A DNA stretch of 64,000 bases from positions 496,001 through 560,000 of the forward strand of contig VTFK01000333.1 of NCBI GenBank assembly GCA_009617715.1, read 5' to 3'. The notes beneath the pieces are model-generated. The model was not told where the DNA came from, ran no database searches, and worked only from the letters and a program-made list of their open reading frames with translations. This DNA is from Plectrocnemia conspersa (taxonomy: Eukaryota; Arthropoda; Insecta; Trichoptera; Polycentropodidae). Below are positions 24,151 through 35,899 of the stretch, in pieces (the first letter of the stretch is position 1; every line of letters starts with the position of its first letter). The translations under genes were made by a program, and so were the position numbers.

Positions 24151-24720
24151 TTCCAGATAATTGAGAACCACCGCTCGTCGAATTATGACCCGTTGCACCG
24201 ACCGTCTCTGGATTGTTTCGATCGTTTGTCGTCAAGTCGGAGAGCCGCCGCCGAAGAATCCCGTCCCGGCAGATTATCACTCGCAAGAGGATAATTTCAT
24301 AAACGCACTCTTAATGGACGTCCTTCATCCTGCGAAAGGATATTCGTCTTTCAGACGGCAATTTGTACAATTAGAATTGATCCGCTCGCACGCAATAATT
24401 ACGGCCAAAACTCGACCGGTGGCCGATAATAAACAACCAGGAGATATCGAAAGTCGTTAATCAAATTATGGGTGGAATCATGCGGAGATGTGGAAGAGTG
24501 CTTAGATGTCTAAATAATCGCGAGGATCGAGGACGAGGCTTTTAATGGCTGGACGTGATTTATTGCGAATGTAAAATGTTTTTTTATTGATGCTATGATT
24601 GTTGTTTTCGCATCGTGCTTAAAATAAATCGAAGAACTAGATCGTTAATTACTTATGGCGATTGAGCGAGCGTGTAATTCTCTAGTGATTTTGTTGGAAT
24701 TTAATGATACGGTAAAATTT
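24151..24720. promoter_or_regulatory. Large GC-richer island
   Basis: About 570 bases of complex sequence. A 99-codon frame (24161-24460, plus) crosses it but shows no domain, and comparable frames exist on other islands, so chance is likely. It contains homeodomain ATTA cores and GGAGATCG-like words. Sharp A/T boundaries on both sides suggest a conserved non-coding block. Confidence 0.4.
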
Positions 24721-25235
24721 GGAGACCACCATAGAAAAACGTTTCGAATACTTTGTGAATAGTCATTTACATACTATGTATGTGTATGTATACTTTTATG
24801 CAAAAAAAATATAAGTTGCTATTTGGGGAAAAAACAGTAAAATACATTATTTTTAACTATTCTCTAAAATAAATGAGTGGTAAGGGTTTTAATGAATATT
24901 AAATACAAATACTGTTCAGCCCTAATCTTAACCATAAATATTTATATTTTTAACTGAATTTTTTGCTTATTTGAACACGTAAGCAATTTTTTTACATCGT
25001 CCATTTCGAACTGTTATAAAAAAATATTTGTATTACAATTTTATATATATTTTATCTTTGTGGAAAATTCATTTTTTACAGTATTATTTCAATATTTTTT
25101 ACTTTCTTTAAATTTGTGTTCGTTCTGACGCGTCCTGACCTCGTGTAAAATGCTCATCTAGTTTTCCCTCGATTACGCTACCCGGAGTGCTTCAACCATT
25201 AAAAAGCTCATATGTTTTTATTTGGTCAGACTAGT
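24721..25235. other. Spacer
   Basis: A/T-dominated, with a small complex patch at about 25115-25210 (CTGACGCGTCCTGACC). Confidence 0.35.
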
Positions 25236-25690
25236 GCAGAGGTCCTCAAACTACGCCTATTATCACTTTTAATCTAGCCCACGAAGAATCTGTCCAGATA
25301 TCAACAAAATTAAAAAAGAAATAGCGATAAATATAAACACTGGTAAATTCCCAGATTGCAAGGCTTTGCAGTAAATTCCCAGATTACAGTCCACGTGTTT
25401 TATTTTAACTAAAAGAAAGAGCCTTTCTGGCAAAATTGAAAATATCAAAACACGTGCAACTTTACCTCCAATTAGTTAGCCAACGTGCTTTCTTTACATG
25501 AAACAAAGATCCTCACAAGATTGACAAGTGTAAGCAAGGATAAATATACAACCCGATATTCTCTTGAAACTCTACTTGAAATATTTAAATTTAGTTACGA
25601 ATTATCCTTCGAAGGAATGCATATATTTGACAAAAACAAAAAAATGTTTCTATTTGATCTCCCAAATTTTTATATAACTGGAAAATAACA
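25236..25690 (+). mobile_element. hAT-Charlie-like terminus and degenerate downstream sequence
   Basis: CAGAGGTCCTCAAACTACG at about 25236-25254 closely resembles the CAGNGGTCCTCAAACTACGGCC terminus of hAT (Charlie-type) transposons, and a GCCCACGAA word follows about 30 bases later, as in those ends. Downstream to 25690 there is a run of moderately open sequence, including a 67-codon frame at 25485-25688 without a clear motif. No opposite inverted terminus was found, so the extent on the right is a guess. Confidence 0.4.
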
Positions 25691-26640
25691 TTTTTTTTTA
25701 ATAATTTTTGTATTATACTTAAAAATTTAATAGTAAAAATTTTAATTTTATATTTTTAGATCCAAAATGTCAAAGAAAAGTAAAATAAATATAATATTAA
25801 TGGTCGTGTTTTCAATATACTATTTTTTTAAATACAGCTATTCAATAATATAAATAATTTTACAATACTAATTTCATATAATTCACATGTAACGAAATTA
25901 AATTAAAAATAAGAATATAAAACAAAGCGCTTGTGATTTCAATTTAAAACAAAAATCAAAAAAAAACTTTTACAATTTAAGCGAAAGAAAAATAAAAATA
26001 CAGAAAAATAACAACCACAAAAAAATACTGATAATTTGAGTACATAACATTGGAAAACTCGAACTATTGGTAAGGAATTATTTTGTGCTTGTATTTAAAA
26101 TTAATGTTGTTTTTATTGTAGTCACCGATACACGAGATTAGTGGGTTATGCGAGATATTTTAATAATATTTTCTGGTATGGAAATGGGTGTTGTTTAATT
26201 GTTGGTATTTGAAATTGAATATGCATTTTTTAAGATGAGCATAAAAATGTGTATTATATATTATATTTATAGGCTTGTTTTAAATGACTTGCATTTAAAA
26301 AAAATACTAATACTGGTGTTACTCCACACCGAGCAATGGACTGTTGATTATTTTTTTTCTACCTTGCAGAAGTAAATGTATTTGTTCTATATGTAAGAAA
26401 ACTATTGCGGTGTTCTAAGATTTTAATTTAAAACGACATAGCATAAGATAATATTGTGAAAAATTTTAATAACTTCGAGGAGACTGCGTAAAAATAGAAC
26501 AAAAATTTAAAGAGGGCCTAACAAATTAGCAAAATATTTGAAAAAAAAATTGATGAAAATATATTGCAATAAATTTAATATATTCTATAATATGAAATAT
26601 TATTAAAGCCCAATAAATATATTTTTTATGATATCCAACC
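25691..26640. other. AT-rich desert
   Basis: A/T low-complexity; nothing supported. Confidence 0.5.
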
Positions 26641-27110
26641 GAACAGAAATCGGTTTAATTTTAATCGACTCGTTGTTGCTCATTGGTCACGGTCCATCTG
26701 AAAGCTCTTCCTAAGTATACCTAAATAGGGGCAGCAAACGGATTCGGTTATAATTTAATATGCGTGCTACGGGTCCTATGAGCCCTAATGAGACCGATTA
26801 ACTTCGAAACCCGATAATTTTACACGTCCAGATCCTGAGATTAGACTCTACCGGATCACGCGCCTTACATAGATTTCCCTTAGTTAATCCGGCAGGTTGT
26901 TAATTTGCATATATTGCGATTTTACGAGATTTGAAGATCTCTTTTTATTTTTATTAATCTTTATTGTCGGTAATGACGCGTCGGTGAAATTCGTCGGACA
27001 TTGCTTAACAATCATCGATTTTATGCATGATGCTGAATCGAGATTACTGATTGGTTGCTGGGTTATTAAATCGAAAAATAAACATATAGTCGTTTGAATG
27101 TTGCTACAAA
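26641..27110. promoter_or_regulatory. GC-richer island
   Basis: Complex sequence with words such as GTCACGGTCC, CTAATGAGACCG and GATTGGTTG, with ATTAACTT-type homeodomain cores. Overlapping short frames occur on both strands and none has a domain. Candidate regulatory block. Confidence 0.4.
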
Positions 27111-28019
27111 GTGAGTGCTTTATATAATGTATACTATAAATGGGGATCACGTTAATAATAGTAAATATATCTTAAATTACTAACACTAAGAATTTCTCAT
27201 TTAGGTATCATTAGAAATAGATGTACAGAAATTTTTATTTAAGCCATTAGCTCATACATATTTATTTGACTTAAATTTATTAATGGTCTTATATATTTTT
27301 AAAATAATAAAAAATAATTTAAATAAGGTACTTATATTGAAATTTATTTACTTGGATTTACATCTAATAATCAAATACTCAAAAATAATATTTCGCTATT
27401 GCGAAAATTTTTTTTTTTTTTTATTATTTTTTTAAATTTAAATATGCTTTAAAATGTTAAAAGAATTAAACTTTAAATTATGAATTAAAAAAAATGTGGC
27501 AATTTTATAAGTCGATTTTTATACGATTATCTTTAATTGTTAAGTATGCAACAACGTCTTTACCAACAGATTGTAAACTTGTTTCAAGCTTTCTTTTATA
27601 GACAAATTTGCTCGATCCTGAAGGGAAGATTATAACTGATTAACAGTTCTTACTCTTAATTTTTCATACTATTTTATTCATTATAACTTGAAAGTTAATT
27701 AAGTTTTTAAAATCGAATAGAAAAAGTTTTGCACATTATTAAGAAATATACTTTTAATATCAATGAGCTATTTAATTTATTTTTTCAATGTTTAAGTATA
27801 TATTATATATTTAGAATAATTTTGCCATTTTTATCTTATAATATAGATAATGTTTTATTTTTGGTAATTCTAAATCTCTTTGGTTTTTTAATGAACGTTT
27901 AAGACATAATGTTTATTTTCCAGGAACAGTGGATATACAAAACCAGAGAAAAAGAAAATCGCAAAAATATACTTTATTTTAATATTAGTTTTTGCTATTT
28001 TATTTATTGTAGATAAAAA
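27111..28019. other. AT-rich desert
   Basis: A/T low-complexity including long T runs near 27408-27430. No feature supported. Confidence 0.5.
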
Positions 28020-28700
28020 AAATATTTTCTCAGAGACCTCACAAGATCGACACGTCCAATGTCGACTTCGATTATTATTCTTCCCTATCATGGATTCTAT
28101 AGATAAATTTTGTATTATTTTTATACACGGTAGTTCGACGGGTTTCGATTTTTCTCGGGCTTCTATTGAGAATCGAACCGAACGGTCGAACATTTTTCAT
28201 TTGACCCATTGTTCCCATTGTCGGACCACTCGAGTCGGTCATTGTCGTTACGTTCTCGCGTCAGCTTCTGCCATTGTTGAATGGAGACGGAAAAAAATAC
28301 ACACGTGTATATACACACATATCCACGAGGCAATATATTATGTTCATTGTAAGTTTACAACGTACGGAAATATCGGCCGTGCATCATACGCACGCCAATT
28401 AACAAGGATTCAGTACTATAGCATATCGGATGTGCAAAAAACGGTCTCATAAAGTGCAAAAAAATCGCATTTGCGATTCAAATATTGCTCGGATTTGAAC
28501 CGGAGACCTCCCGTCGGGATTTGCATAGAGGAATGCGGCAAAAAAGTATGCATATTGAAAAAATAACGAGAGACGTATTCAAATTTTTCGAGAATAGATG
28601 GCTTTTTTCTGGGGTCCGAGATGAAAAAGTAAGATTTATGCGATTTTTTCGGTATTCAAATTCGAGATGGACGAACCGTCCGTTTTGTTTATTTTGATGC
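28020..28700. promoter_or_regulatory. Large GC-richer island
   Basis: About 680 bases of complex, CpG-containing sequence. Frames of 120 codons (28090-28452) and 70 codons (28485-28697) lie on the plus strand but show no domain. Near 28490-28506 the minus strand reads CTCCGGTTCAAATCC, a perfect box-B-like word, without a convincing box A upstream; this could be a SINE scar inside the island. Read overall as a candidate regulatory block. Confidence 0.4.
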
Positions 28701-29879
28701 AGAAGGTCGTTAGAGTTAGTTTTTAAATTATTCGTTTGACTAATAAGGTCATGAAAATTTGCAAATAAAAAAATAAAATAATTATTGCGAAAAAAATATG
28801 AATTTGGATAAACATAATAACTATTTAATGATTTAATCGTATCAGAAAATTATTACATAACAGAGAATCACAGTATAGAGTGTATACAAAGCACATATCT
28901 TTAATATTTTATTTCAAACCATCGGGTTCATCAATTGAACCATTTCTTGTATTAGCAATTGTAAGGATTAACTCATAAAAAAATGTCAGTTCCTTTTGTG
29001 ATTTGTTGAAAAAATCTGTTTCTTCGTTAAAATAGGACACCGCCGTAAGACACTTTTTAACACCATAAGCTACAAAGTACATGGCATAAATCAAAAATGA
29101 ATAAAATATCCGTCGCCTTAGAAATAATAACGCATGTATTCAAAATTGCTTTCAAAACGGTCGTTTGTAATCTGCTCTAACGGTCAACGTCAATTTGTTT
29201 TAAAAAATTACTAACTACCAAAAAGAGGCGAACAATAAAATCAATATTAATATGAGAAAAAAATAATATAGATACGGAAACGAGGGTAGCAAAAATCAAT
29301 TCTTCAGAGACTTTTTCTACTAGAATTTATTTAGATTACAAGCAAGAAAGATCAATAAAAATTTAGAACGTTGAAAATTGCAGAAGCCGCCGCTTCTCTC
29401 TTCGCATCCACTGGTCAAGATCAACCTCTAAAATTCAAATTAAATTCACTTTGGATACGCCTGTAGCTTACAGACGCACTTATAGCAAACATTTCTCAAC
29501 TACTTCCCAGTATATAAAAATAACTATCCGACCTGAGAGTTAAAAAAAAGCAATTATTTAAAAATGTATATTTTCAATACAAATATAGTATCTGAGTATT
29601 AATTTTTATCTAAATAAGATGCAAAAACAAAAAATGCGCAAAATTTTACAATAGAAATAAGTCCTTTGCTTTTGAAAAAAATACTGTGTCCAAGCAAACG
29701 GTTAATGAATAGTAAAAATGTTCTCTAGAGAACCGCAAAGATGTCAAAGTCGAATAAAATAATCAAAAATACATGCTTAGTAATCATTGAATCACTATTA
29801 AGAATATTAATAAAGAACTTGGGAATGAAAATAGTAGCATTTAAGTTTGTTTTAAGCATAGAGTAAAGAATATATATAT
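28701..29879. other. AT-rich spacer
   Basis: Mostly A/T. Small complex patches are at about 29030-29180 and 29385-29490. The 61-codon minus-strand frame at 28909-29094 shows no motif, although it lies on the side where the missing C-terminal part of the P-type transposase would be expected. Confidence 0.35.
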
Positions 29880-30020
29880 AATAGAGACGGCGACATAAGC
29901 CAAAATCATGCCAAGTTTTGCTTTCGACTGCTAGTCGCGCGATCATAAACCTCGCCGTGTGCGCCTGTGCGGTCGGCAGTGTTTGTAATGCCGACGGACA
30001 AAACGACCTTGTGACGTTTG
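29880..30020. other. Short CG-rich patch beside the P-element fossil
   Basis: About 140 bases rich in CpG (CTAGTCGCGCGATC, GTGTGCGCCTGTGCGG). It lies immediately downstream, on the minus strand, of the P-type transposase fragment. It does not look like the A/T-coded transposase body and may be a separate insertion, a transposon end or an island. A frame at 29725-30024 crosses it without a recognisable domain. Confidence 0.3.
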
Positions 30021-30053
30021 ACAAACGAATATGGCTGTCACATTTGTAATTTC

Positions 30054-30500
30054 TTAATTTATATTTTTCTTTATTAATTCACTTTCATCAGCAATAATTA
30101 TTATATCATTAAACTCGGTGCGCTTTCTAATCGTGATTTTATCTATAACTAAATTGCAAACTAGTTTATAATTTGTCGATTGAGATTTTATTTTTAATGC
30201 TTCAAATGCTTCAAACGTAAGCCCTGGATCTCCGTTCAAGTTCTAATACCATTTACCGATGGTTCTTAGGTGAGGCAGGTTAAAATTTAAAGTCTGTCGA
30301 ACATATTGATAAGCTTTGGGAGAATAAAAAAAAAGTTAATGCAAACGATCGAACTCGGGCTGAATACTTGGCTACTTTTCAATTATTTTTTCTTTTTAGA
30401 AAAATTAACAATTCTTTTAAATCAGAATCAAAATTTACTAATAGTGAAAAGCCGTTTTCCTCACTTAAAAGACCTTTGTCTGTTATTGACTAAACAATAT
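30054..30500 (-). pseudogene. P-element superfamily (THAP9-like) transposase, N-terminal/central fossil
   Basis: Read on the minus strand in two adjoining frames, this region gives a run ending YSARVRSFALTFFLFSQSLS, then after a frameshift NLPHLRTIGKWY, a stop, and NGDPGLTFEAFEALK. Next comes VCNLVIDKITIRKRTEF. P-element and THAP9 transposases have the same order: a YS..LR.FALTL.FYSP.AY block, a LPH.RT...WY..v.G.PGFT.EAF..L block, and an LMDEMSIRK block carrying the first catalytic aspartate. That Asp is retained here (VIDKITIRK). At least one frameshift and two stops show the copy is dead. The THAP zinc finger and the C-terminal half were not found. Assignment is from remembered family motifs, without a search. 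Confidence 0.75.
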
Positions 30501-31580
30501 TTTCCAAATTAACAATTTTTTTGTTTCTACAATAAAGTTTTTGCCTTAGTGCGTGTATTATTTTTTCACATTTTTTTTAAATCAACATAACATGATTTAA
30601 TTTTCGTAATAAATTTATTTATCTAAGAGAATTGTAAGCATCAGTATTTGAAATTGAAAATGACGGGAGTAGAGACGATGGTTGATTTTGTAAAGGGACT
30701 GAGTTGGGTTATGATAAAAAAGGAATCTGGGTTAAAATGGTCCGAACAGATAACACTTCTCACGGATGGCTTACATGAATGACGTAAAATATGTTCAAGC
30801 CATATTTTCTGCAATTTTGGTCCTAAAAGAAATCTAAAAAACGTGTATAATATTATTAACCCTCATATGTGACAAAAATATTTACTAATGAAATATATTA
30901 TTTTTATTATTTATATTTAATTTAAAAATAAATTAAATATAAACTCGAAGAATGAAATGCGCAGCCCTATTTGGCACGTGTAAAATGATATGTTTTGTGT
31001 GCGTCACTTTTAATAAAAAATCCTATAATAACACAAATAATTGCAAAATGTAACCTGTGAAATGATAAATTGCAATTCCTCTGTTTTGCACTGGGGTGAA
31101 TGATCTAGAGACAAGGCGAATAGTATTTTAAAACACGCTAAATTTCTTCTTATAAGCCGCTCTATATTATATGATATTCTTTACTCTATGGTTTTAAGAA
31201 TAAGTAAAAACTATTGATGTATGCTTATAATTTCAAACAAAGGTCTAATATTTTAAATGAAAACTAAGAGTTAAAAAGTACGTCAAGTTAAATTGAATTT
31301 CACGGTTTTGCATACATTTTTTTTAGATTAGAACAATATAGTATCTTACGCCAATTTATTGGATTTGCACTACGATAACGCACCATGACATGAAAGTTAA
31401 GTTGTAAAAACAAAGGTGCTAACATTTTAATGAAAGACCAAATAAACACATTCACTAATATTTTAATCGATCTTATAGCTATCATATACTACAAATTTAA
31501 ATATTACCTTGTAGTTTTATTCCGTACAAAGATTGAAAATAAACAGCAGAAGTGCATTTAATAATTACTGTTGAATTTCA
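30501..31580. other. AT-rich spacer
   Basis: Mostly A/T with a small complex patch at about 30950-31100, where GGCACGTGT gives a CACGTG E-box. No gene supported. Confidence 0.4.
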
Positions 31581-31910
31581 AAATACTTTTCGACCGCCCT
31601 GTAGATTCCGCGCGGATCCACCGCAAAACAGGGTGGTCCTGGCATCAGTACAATTCAATTAAGTTGCAAAACATATCTGTTGGATAAGGAAGGGCCGGAG
31701 ACAATGGGCCGCATCATTGAGATATCATTCGGCCCGTGACTTGGTCTTTCGATGGCCCATTAGTCCATAATATCCGATACCGAGATTACCTTTACATGCC
31801 CGTTATCTTTTTTTCGAAAAAAAAACGAGCCCTTATATGTTTGCCTTAACAAATTTCACATTTAATTAAATTACACCATGCGCGCAACGTTACGTTCGTG
31901 TATATAATAA
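31581..31910. promoter_or_regulatory. GC-richer island with GGCCCATT inverted pair
   Basis: Complex sequence in which AATGGGCC (31703-31710) and GGCCCATT (31754-31761) form an 8-bp inverted pair, with further GGCC words between. No open frame. Candidate regulatory block. Confidence 0.4.
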
Positions 31911-32520
31911 TATTTTATGCTCCCCACACATAATATATTATGTGAAAAAAATATCCCACGGACTTCCATGTTTCAATCTAGTAGAAATTGGCCGTATAAA
32001 ACGAAATGCCTTCGGATAATTATACATTATATGAGGCCGTTATTCACGTCGGAGGCTGTAAACGTGGCACTTGCTCACCTCCTCAACCCTCACATTTCAT
32101 TAGGCCAATCATTTTAATTCCGAAGCTGAGACCGTGGACCACTCGTTGAAGATGATTGTTCCAATTATTTGAGTACGTGCCGGTAGCTTATGGTCGATCG
32201 AAATTGCTCTCTATATATGGCACGTTTTGGGATTTTTGGCCCAAGCAAATTTTAACTAGCAAAGAATATATGTATGACTCGATTGTATGTGCTTGTAAAA
32301 AAAATTTTCCCATCGGCTGCCGCAACAGAAGCAATATTATAGGGCACTTTGAATGGTGGTATTATCGAAATGAATTTTCAGTATCAATCCCGTAATGTTC
32401 TTCTATCTAGGCATGTTCGAGATTAGTTTGGGCCCTTTATGGGTGGGCCATAATGTATCACACGCTAAATTGAGCCGACTGAAGAATCGGTAGTCAGATA
32501 TCGATTGTACTATTGTGTTA
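31911..32520. promoter_or_regulatory. GC-richer island, continuation
   Basis: About 600 bases of complex sequence after a short A/T gap. Two plus-strand frames (31917-32117 and 32156-32395) are in different registers and match nothing known. Words include TTTCATTAGGCC, TGGCACGTTTTGGG and GGTCGATCG. Candidate enhancer; a weakly coding exon cannot be excluded. Confidence 0.35.
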
Positions 32521-33544
32521 CATAAGTATAGCATGCCTTTAGATAGTGTGTTGAATTGATCTATTATAGCTACATTCACTTTTTTTTCAAATACAGTATA
32601 ATAATAAAAAAGCAATTAGACAGTGTTATTTTTAATTTCATAAATAATAAAAAATATGTCTGACAGTAATAATTGAATAAATAATTATTGCATATTTTTA
32701 TTTAATATTGAATTGTCAAAATCTTTGAAAATATATTAATTAAAAAATATTAATAAATTATTTTTAACATAGACAAAACTTCACATTTTCAGTTAAAATA
32801 CCCACTTAATTATAAAGATGAAAATACATTCATATTATTGCATAAGAACAATACGATATTTGTCAACGATACATAATCATGGTACTGTGAGAATAATGTA
32901 TTCAAAACAGGTTAAATAATACATTTTAAAATCATGAAAAAAGTAGTCAATAATGTGTGATACTTTTTTTAATATTATATTAGTCAATAATGTGTGATGT
33001 TCTTTTAAGAACAAGGAATGAAGAAGATAAACATTTTATTGAATTATTACTGTTCATTGCAAAATAAATATTTAAAAAATAAGTTACTACTTTAGAATAA
33101 ACAATATTAAAAGCAATTAAAATTTTCACATTAAAATATTAGTAAATAATATTTTTAGATTAAAAAATATTTTTTTTTTCACTTAAAAAGTACTGATATT
33201 TAAAAATAAAACAATGGTGACTTGACTTACGAGTTTAATTAGTTTTGTGACAGAGCTCGTAATTCAAATTACTCGTATGTCAAATCAATGTTTTCGTTAA
33301 AATGAATTGAAATGTCATTAATCCATTTCTAAGGAGATTAATTAATAGCAATTGTATTGTAAATACATACTAAGTTACGAAATATGTTTTTTTTTTTGTT
33401 CGTAAGTCGAGTCAATTTTTTTTTTAATTTAGTCAAGTTACTCATGATACCATGGTTTAATAAACATTTAAATAACTTAATTAAAAATATAAATATTTGT
33501 CATCACAAATGAAAGTTACAACCTAGTATTATCTTAGCCCAAAA
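32521..33544. other. AT-rich desert
   Basis: A/T low-complexity. The 18-base word TAGTCAATAATGTGTGAT occurs at about 32944-32961 and again at about 32980-32998, a short local duplication. No gene supported. Confidence 0.45.
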
Positions 33545-33843
33545 AAAAATCTAGCTAGAAGTGCTGTAACTGCTTATAGAAGAAAGTTAAAAGTAGAATA
33601 TTATAATAAAATATTTAATAATGATAATAATAATCAATTTAAAATATAGAAAAATATTAAAACAATTATAAAAAATACTCCAGAAACTAAAAATGAGAAA
33701 AATGTTATCTTAAATATTATGGAGATTTAACTATAGATAAAAAAAGAATAGCTAATGAATTTAATAAACATTTAATCTTAACTGGAACATTTTTATCAGA
33801 TCTAATTAAAATAAACATTTATGACATAAACACTATCACAAAT

Positions 33844-34680
33844 ATGGCCCAAGTTGACAGATCTATTTATTTTCACAAAAAGAAATTAGAAGAAGTCATA
33901 ATGTATACAATCAAATTAAAAAATAACTCAGCACCTGGTATTAAGGGTAATACAGTCAAAACAATTAAATCAATTAACAGTCTTATTGCTCCTATATTTA
34001 CAAAATTGTTCAATAAATGTTTAAAAGAGGAAATATTCACTGAAACCCTAAAAATTGCAAAAATAATTCCAATATATAAAGGTGATGATACAAATAACAC
34101 TAATAATTATTGCTCTATATCTATTCTACCAATCATATCAAAAAATTTTGAATCAAAACTAGCTAATAGAATTAATGAATAGAATTAATGAATTTTCTAT
34201 CTCATTTACAATATGGATTTAGAAGCAAATCCAATACAAAATACGCTGCTTTTGATTTAATTAATGAAATACAACAAAACCTTAATGATAAAAAAAAGAC
34301 TTCAGCAATATTTATAGATTTAAAAAAAGCTTTTGATACAGTAAACCATAACATATTATTAAAAAAATTAAACCATATTGGAATAGTTGGACCAACACTA
34401 AATTTATTAAGAAGTTATTTAAGTAATAGACAACAAGTAGTATTAACAAATAGTATACAAAGTGAATATGAGGTGTGGAATTCCACAGGGTTCTATTTTG
34501 GGATTTGTACATAAATGATTTAACCCTATCTAAACTTACAGGAAGGATTCAACTGTATGCTGATTATACAGTGTTAATATATAGCTCTAAAACATATAAA
34601 GACATGCAAAACAACATGCAGAATGATTTGATCCATATTAATGAATGGATGAGATTAAACAAATTAACAATTAATGAAAA
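33844..34680 (+). pseudogene. LINE reverse transcriptase domain, broken
   Basis: Motifs in order: NSAPGIKGNTVK, KIIPIYKGDD, NNYCSISILPIISK, QYGFRSKSNT, then AIFIDLKKAFDTVNH with the first catalytic Asp kept. A CGIPQGSILG block (about 34470-34500) is readable only after a one-base shift. The catalytic box reads LYADYTVLI, so the second Asp of the Y/F-A-D-D box is replaced by Tyr. The LLF segment that normally follows QGS.LGP is deleted, and INDL resumes in another frame. A 13-base tandem duplication at 34167-34192 ends the first frame. It cannot encode an active enzyme. Confidence 0.85.
34167..34192 (+). repeat. 13-base tandem duplication breaking the LINE frame
   Basis: TAGAATTAATGAA is present twice, at 34167-34179 and 34180-34192. 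The duplicated residues (NRINE) and the resulting stop interrupt the reverse transcriptase, so this is a later slippage-type mutation. Confidence 0.85.
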
Positions 34681-35365
34681 ATAAACAAACTATATAATAT
34701 TTAATAATGATTTTAATATTTCTCCTATTGTAAATAACTCTCTAATTACAAAAAGTGATAATATAAGGTTCTTAGGTCTGCTGTAAAATAAAAATTTAAA
34801 TATTAATAATCATATTGATTATATATTATAATAAAAAAAATTTTACCAATGTCAAAAATTTATACAGATTTCATAATATTTTATCATATAAAACTAGATT
34901 AAGCATATATTTTTCACACATTCCTAGTCATTTAACATATATGTCTTGCGTCTGGGGGTTAGCAAGTAAATTTAAAATAAAATCACTTCAGGTAATTAAA
35001 AATAATGCCATAAAAATTTTTATTGAATTTTCTGTTTGAAACTCACACAAAAGACATATGTATGAAAACAAAAATTTTCCCTATAACTATTCTTCCAAAA
35101 TATGATTTAATAATGTTAACAAAAAAATGTTAGAGGGAAAATCAATTATAAATACTAAATTTAAAATTAGAAAAGAACAACATAATTATGAAATTAGATC
35201 TGCATATGATCTACACATCCCTCAACCATTTTCAGTAAAGTTTAGAACAAAATCTTTAAAATATATTGCTTTTAAAACATCTAATGATTTATCAATATCA
35301 ACTAGAAATAACTTTAAAGAAACTAAAAAATATTTTTTAAAAAAATTCATAGAACTTTAAAAAAA

Positions 35366-35442
35366 TGTGTGTATATGTTTATGTATGTATATTTGTATGT
35401 ATATATGTATATGTATGTATGTATGTATATGTGTATATACAT
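35366..35442. repeat. (TATG/TGTA)n microsatellite in LINE 3' tail
   Basis: Interrupted runs of TATG and TGTATA units directly follow the LINE stop codon. Such runs are common in 3' untranslated parts of insect CR1/Jockey-group LINEs. Confidence 0.8.
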
Positions 35443-35603
35443 TGTTATACTTATTATTTTGATAAGTGTTTAAATATGTTTATTATACTTTCTATTGTAT
35501 AAGTTTTTATTTTTCATCTTTAACTTTAAATTGTATTAAAATGTAACCGTAGAATGAGTAATTTTATACTCATGCGGAATTACGTTAATGAATAAATAAA
35601 TTA

Positions 35604-35899
35604 AAAATATGTTGAGATTCCACTGTACTTTTGATATTTTAATACCTGAGTTAGCTATATTATTATTTGTATGAGAGCAATAAACATTTAGCACGCATAT
35701 TAAAATAAATAATAAGGAGGTTAATAAAAATAACACATTAGTGCTGAAGCAACCAAGATTTAAAGATCAACAGTTAATATATTTCATTGCATTTTCACAA
35801 AAAATAATAAATGGCAAGATATAATACATGTATGGTTTTCATTGGAGCTAAAAGTTCTATGATGAACTATTTCCATAACACATTATTGATCGATATTTC
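35604..35899. other. AT-rich spacer
   Basis: Nothing supported. The left boundary is the LINE tail; no target duplication was identified because the 5' end is uncertain. Confidence 0.4.

Larger units (their letters stand above)
33545..35603 (+). mobile_element. Decayed CR1/Jockey-like LINE (5'-truncated, 3' end present)
   Basis: About 2 kb of LINE ORF2 and its 3' tail. The segment starts in the linker before the reverse transcriptase (ARSAVTAYRRKLK, about 33558-33596). The polymerase follows at about 33844-34680 and the C-terminal arm at 35127-35360, with H.Y.IR and a final NFKETKKYFLKKFIEL. The 3' untranslated part has a TATG/TGTA-rich microsatellite, then a GAGTA..TACTC hairpin and an ending of GAATAAATAAATTAA near 35590-35603, typical of CR1/Jockey-group tails. 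The 5' end, with the endonuclease, is missing, as in target-primed insertions that stop early. Multiple stops and shifts show inactivity. Confidence 0.8.

Noticed and set aside
24161..24460. 99-codon plus-strand frame in an island, as a possible host exon
   Set aside because: No domain, no flanking splice signals, and other islands of similar composition give similar frames on both strands.
28090..28452. 120-codon plus-strand frame, the longest in the window
   Set aside because: Overlaps an island with an opposing 101-codon frame on the minus strand; no motif and low-complexity tail.
28909..29094. Minus-strand frame as the C-terminal part of the P-type transposase
   Set aside because: Correct strand and side, but none of the family's C-terminal motifs are visible.
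35366..35442. TATG-type microsatellite as an independent repeat locus
   Set aside because: It is part of the 3' tail of the LINE and is annotated there.
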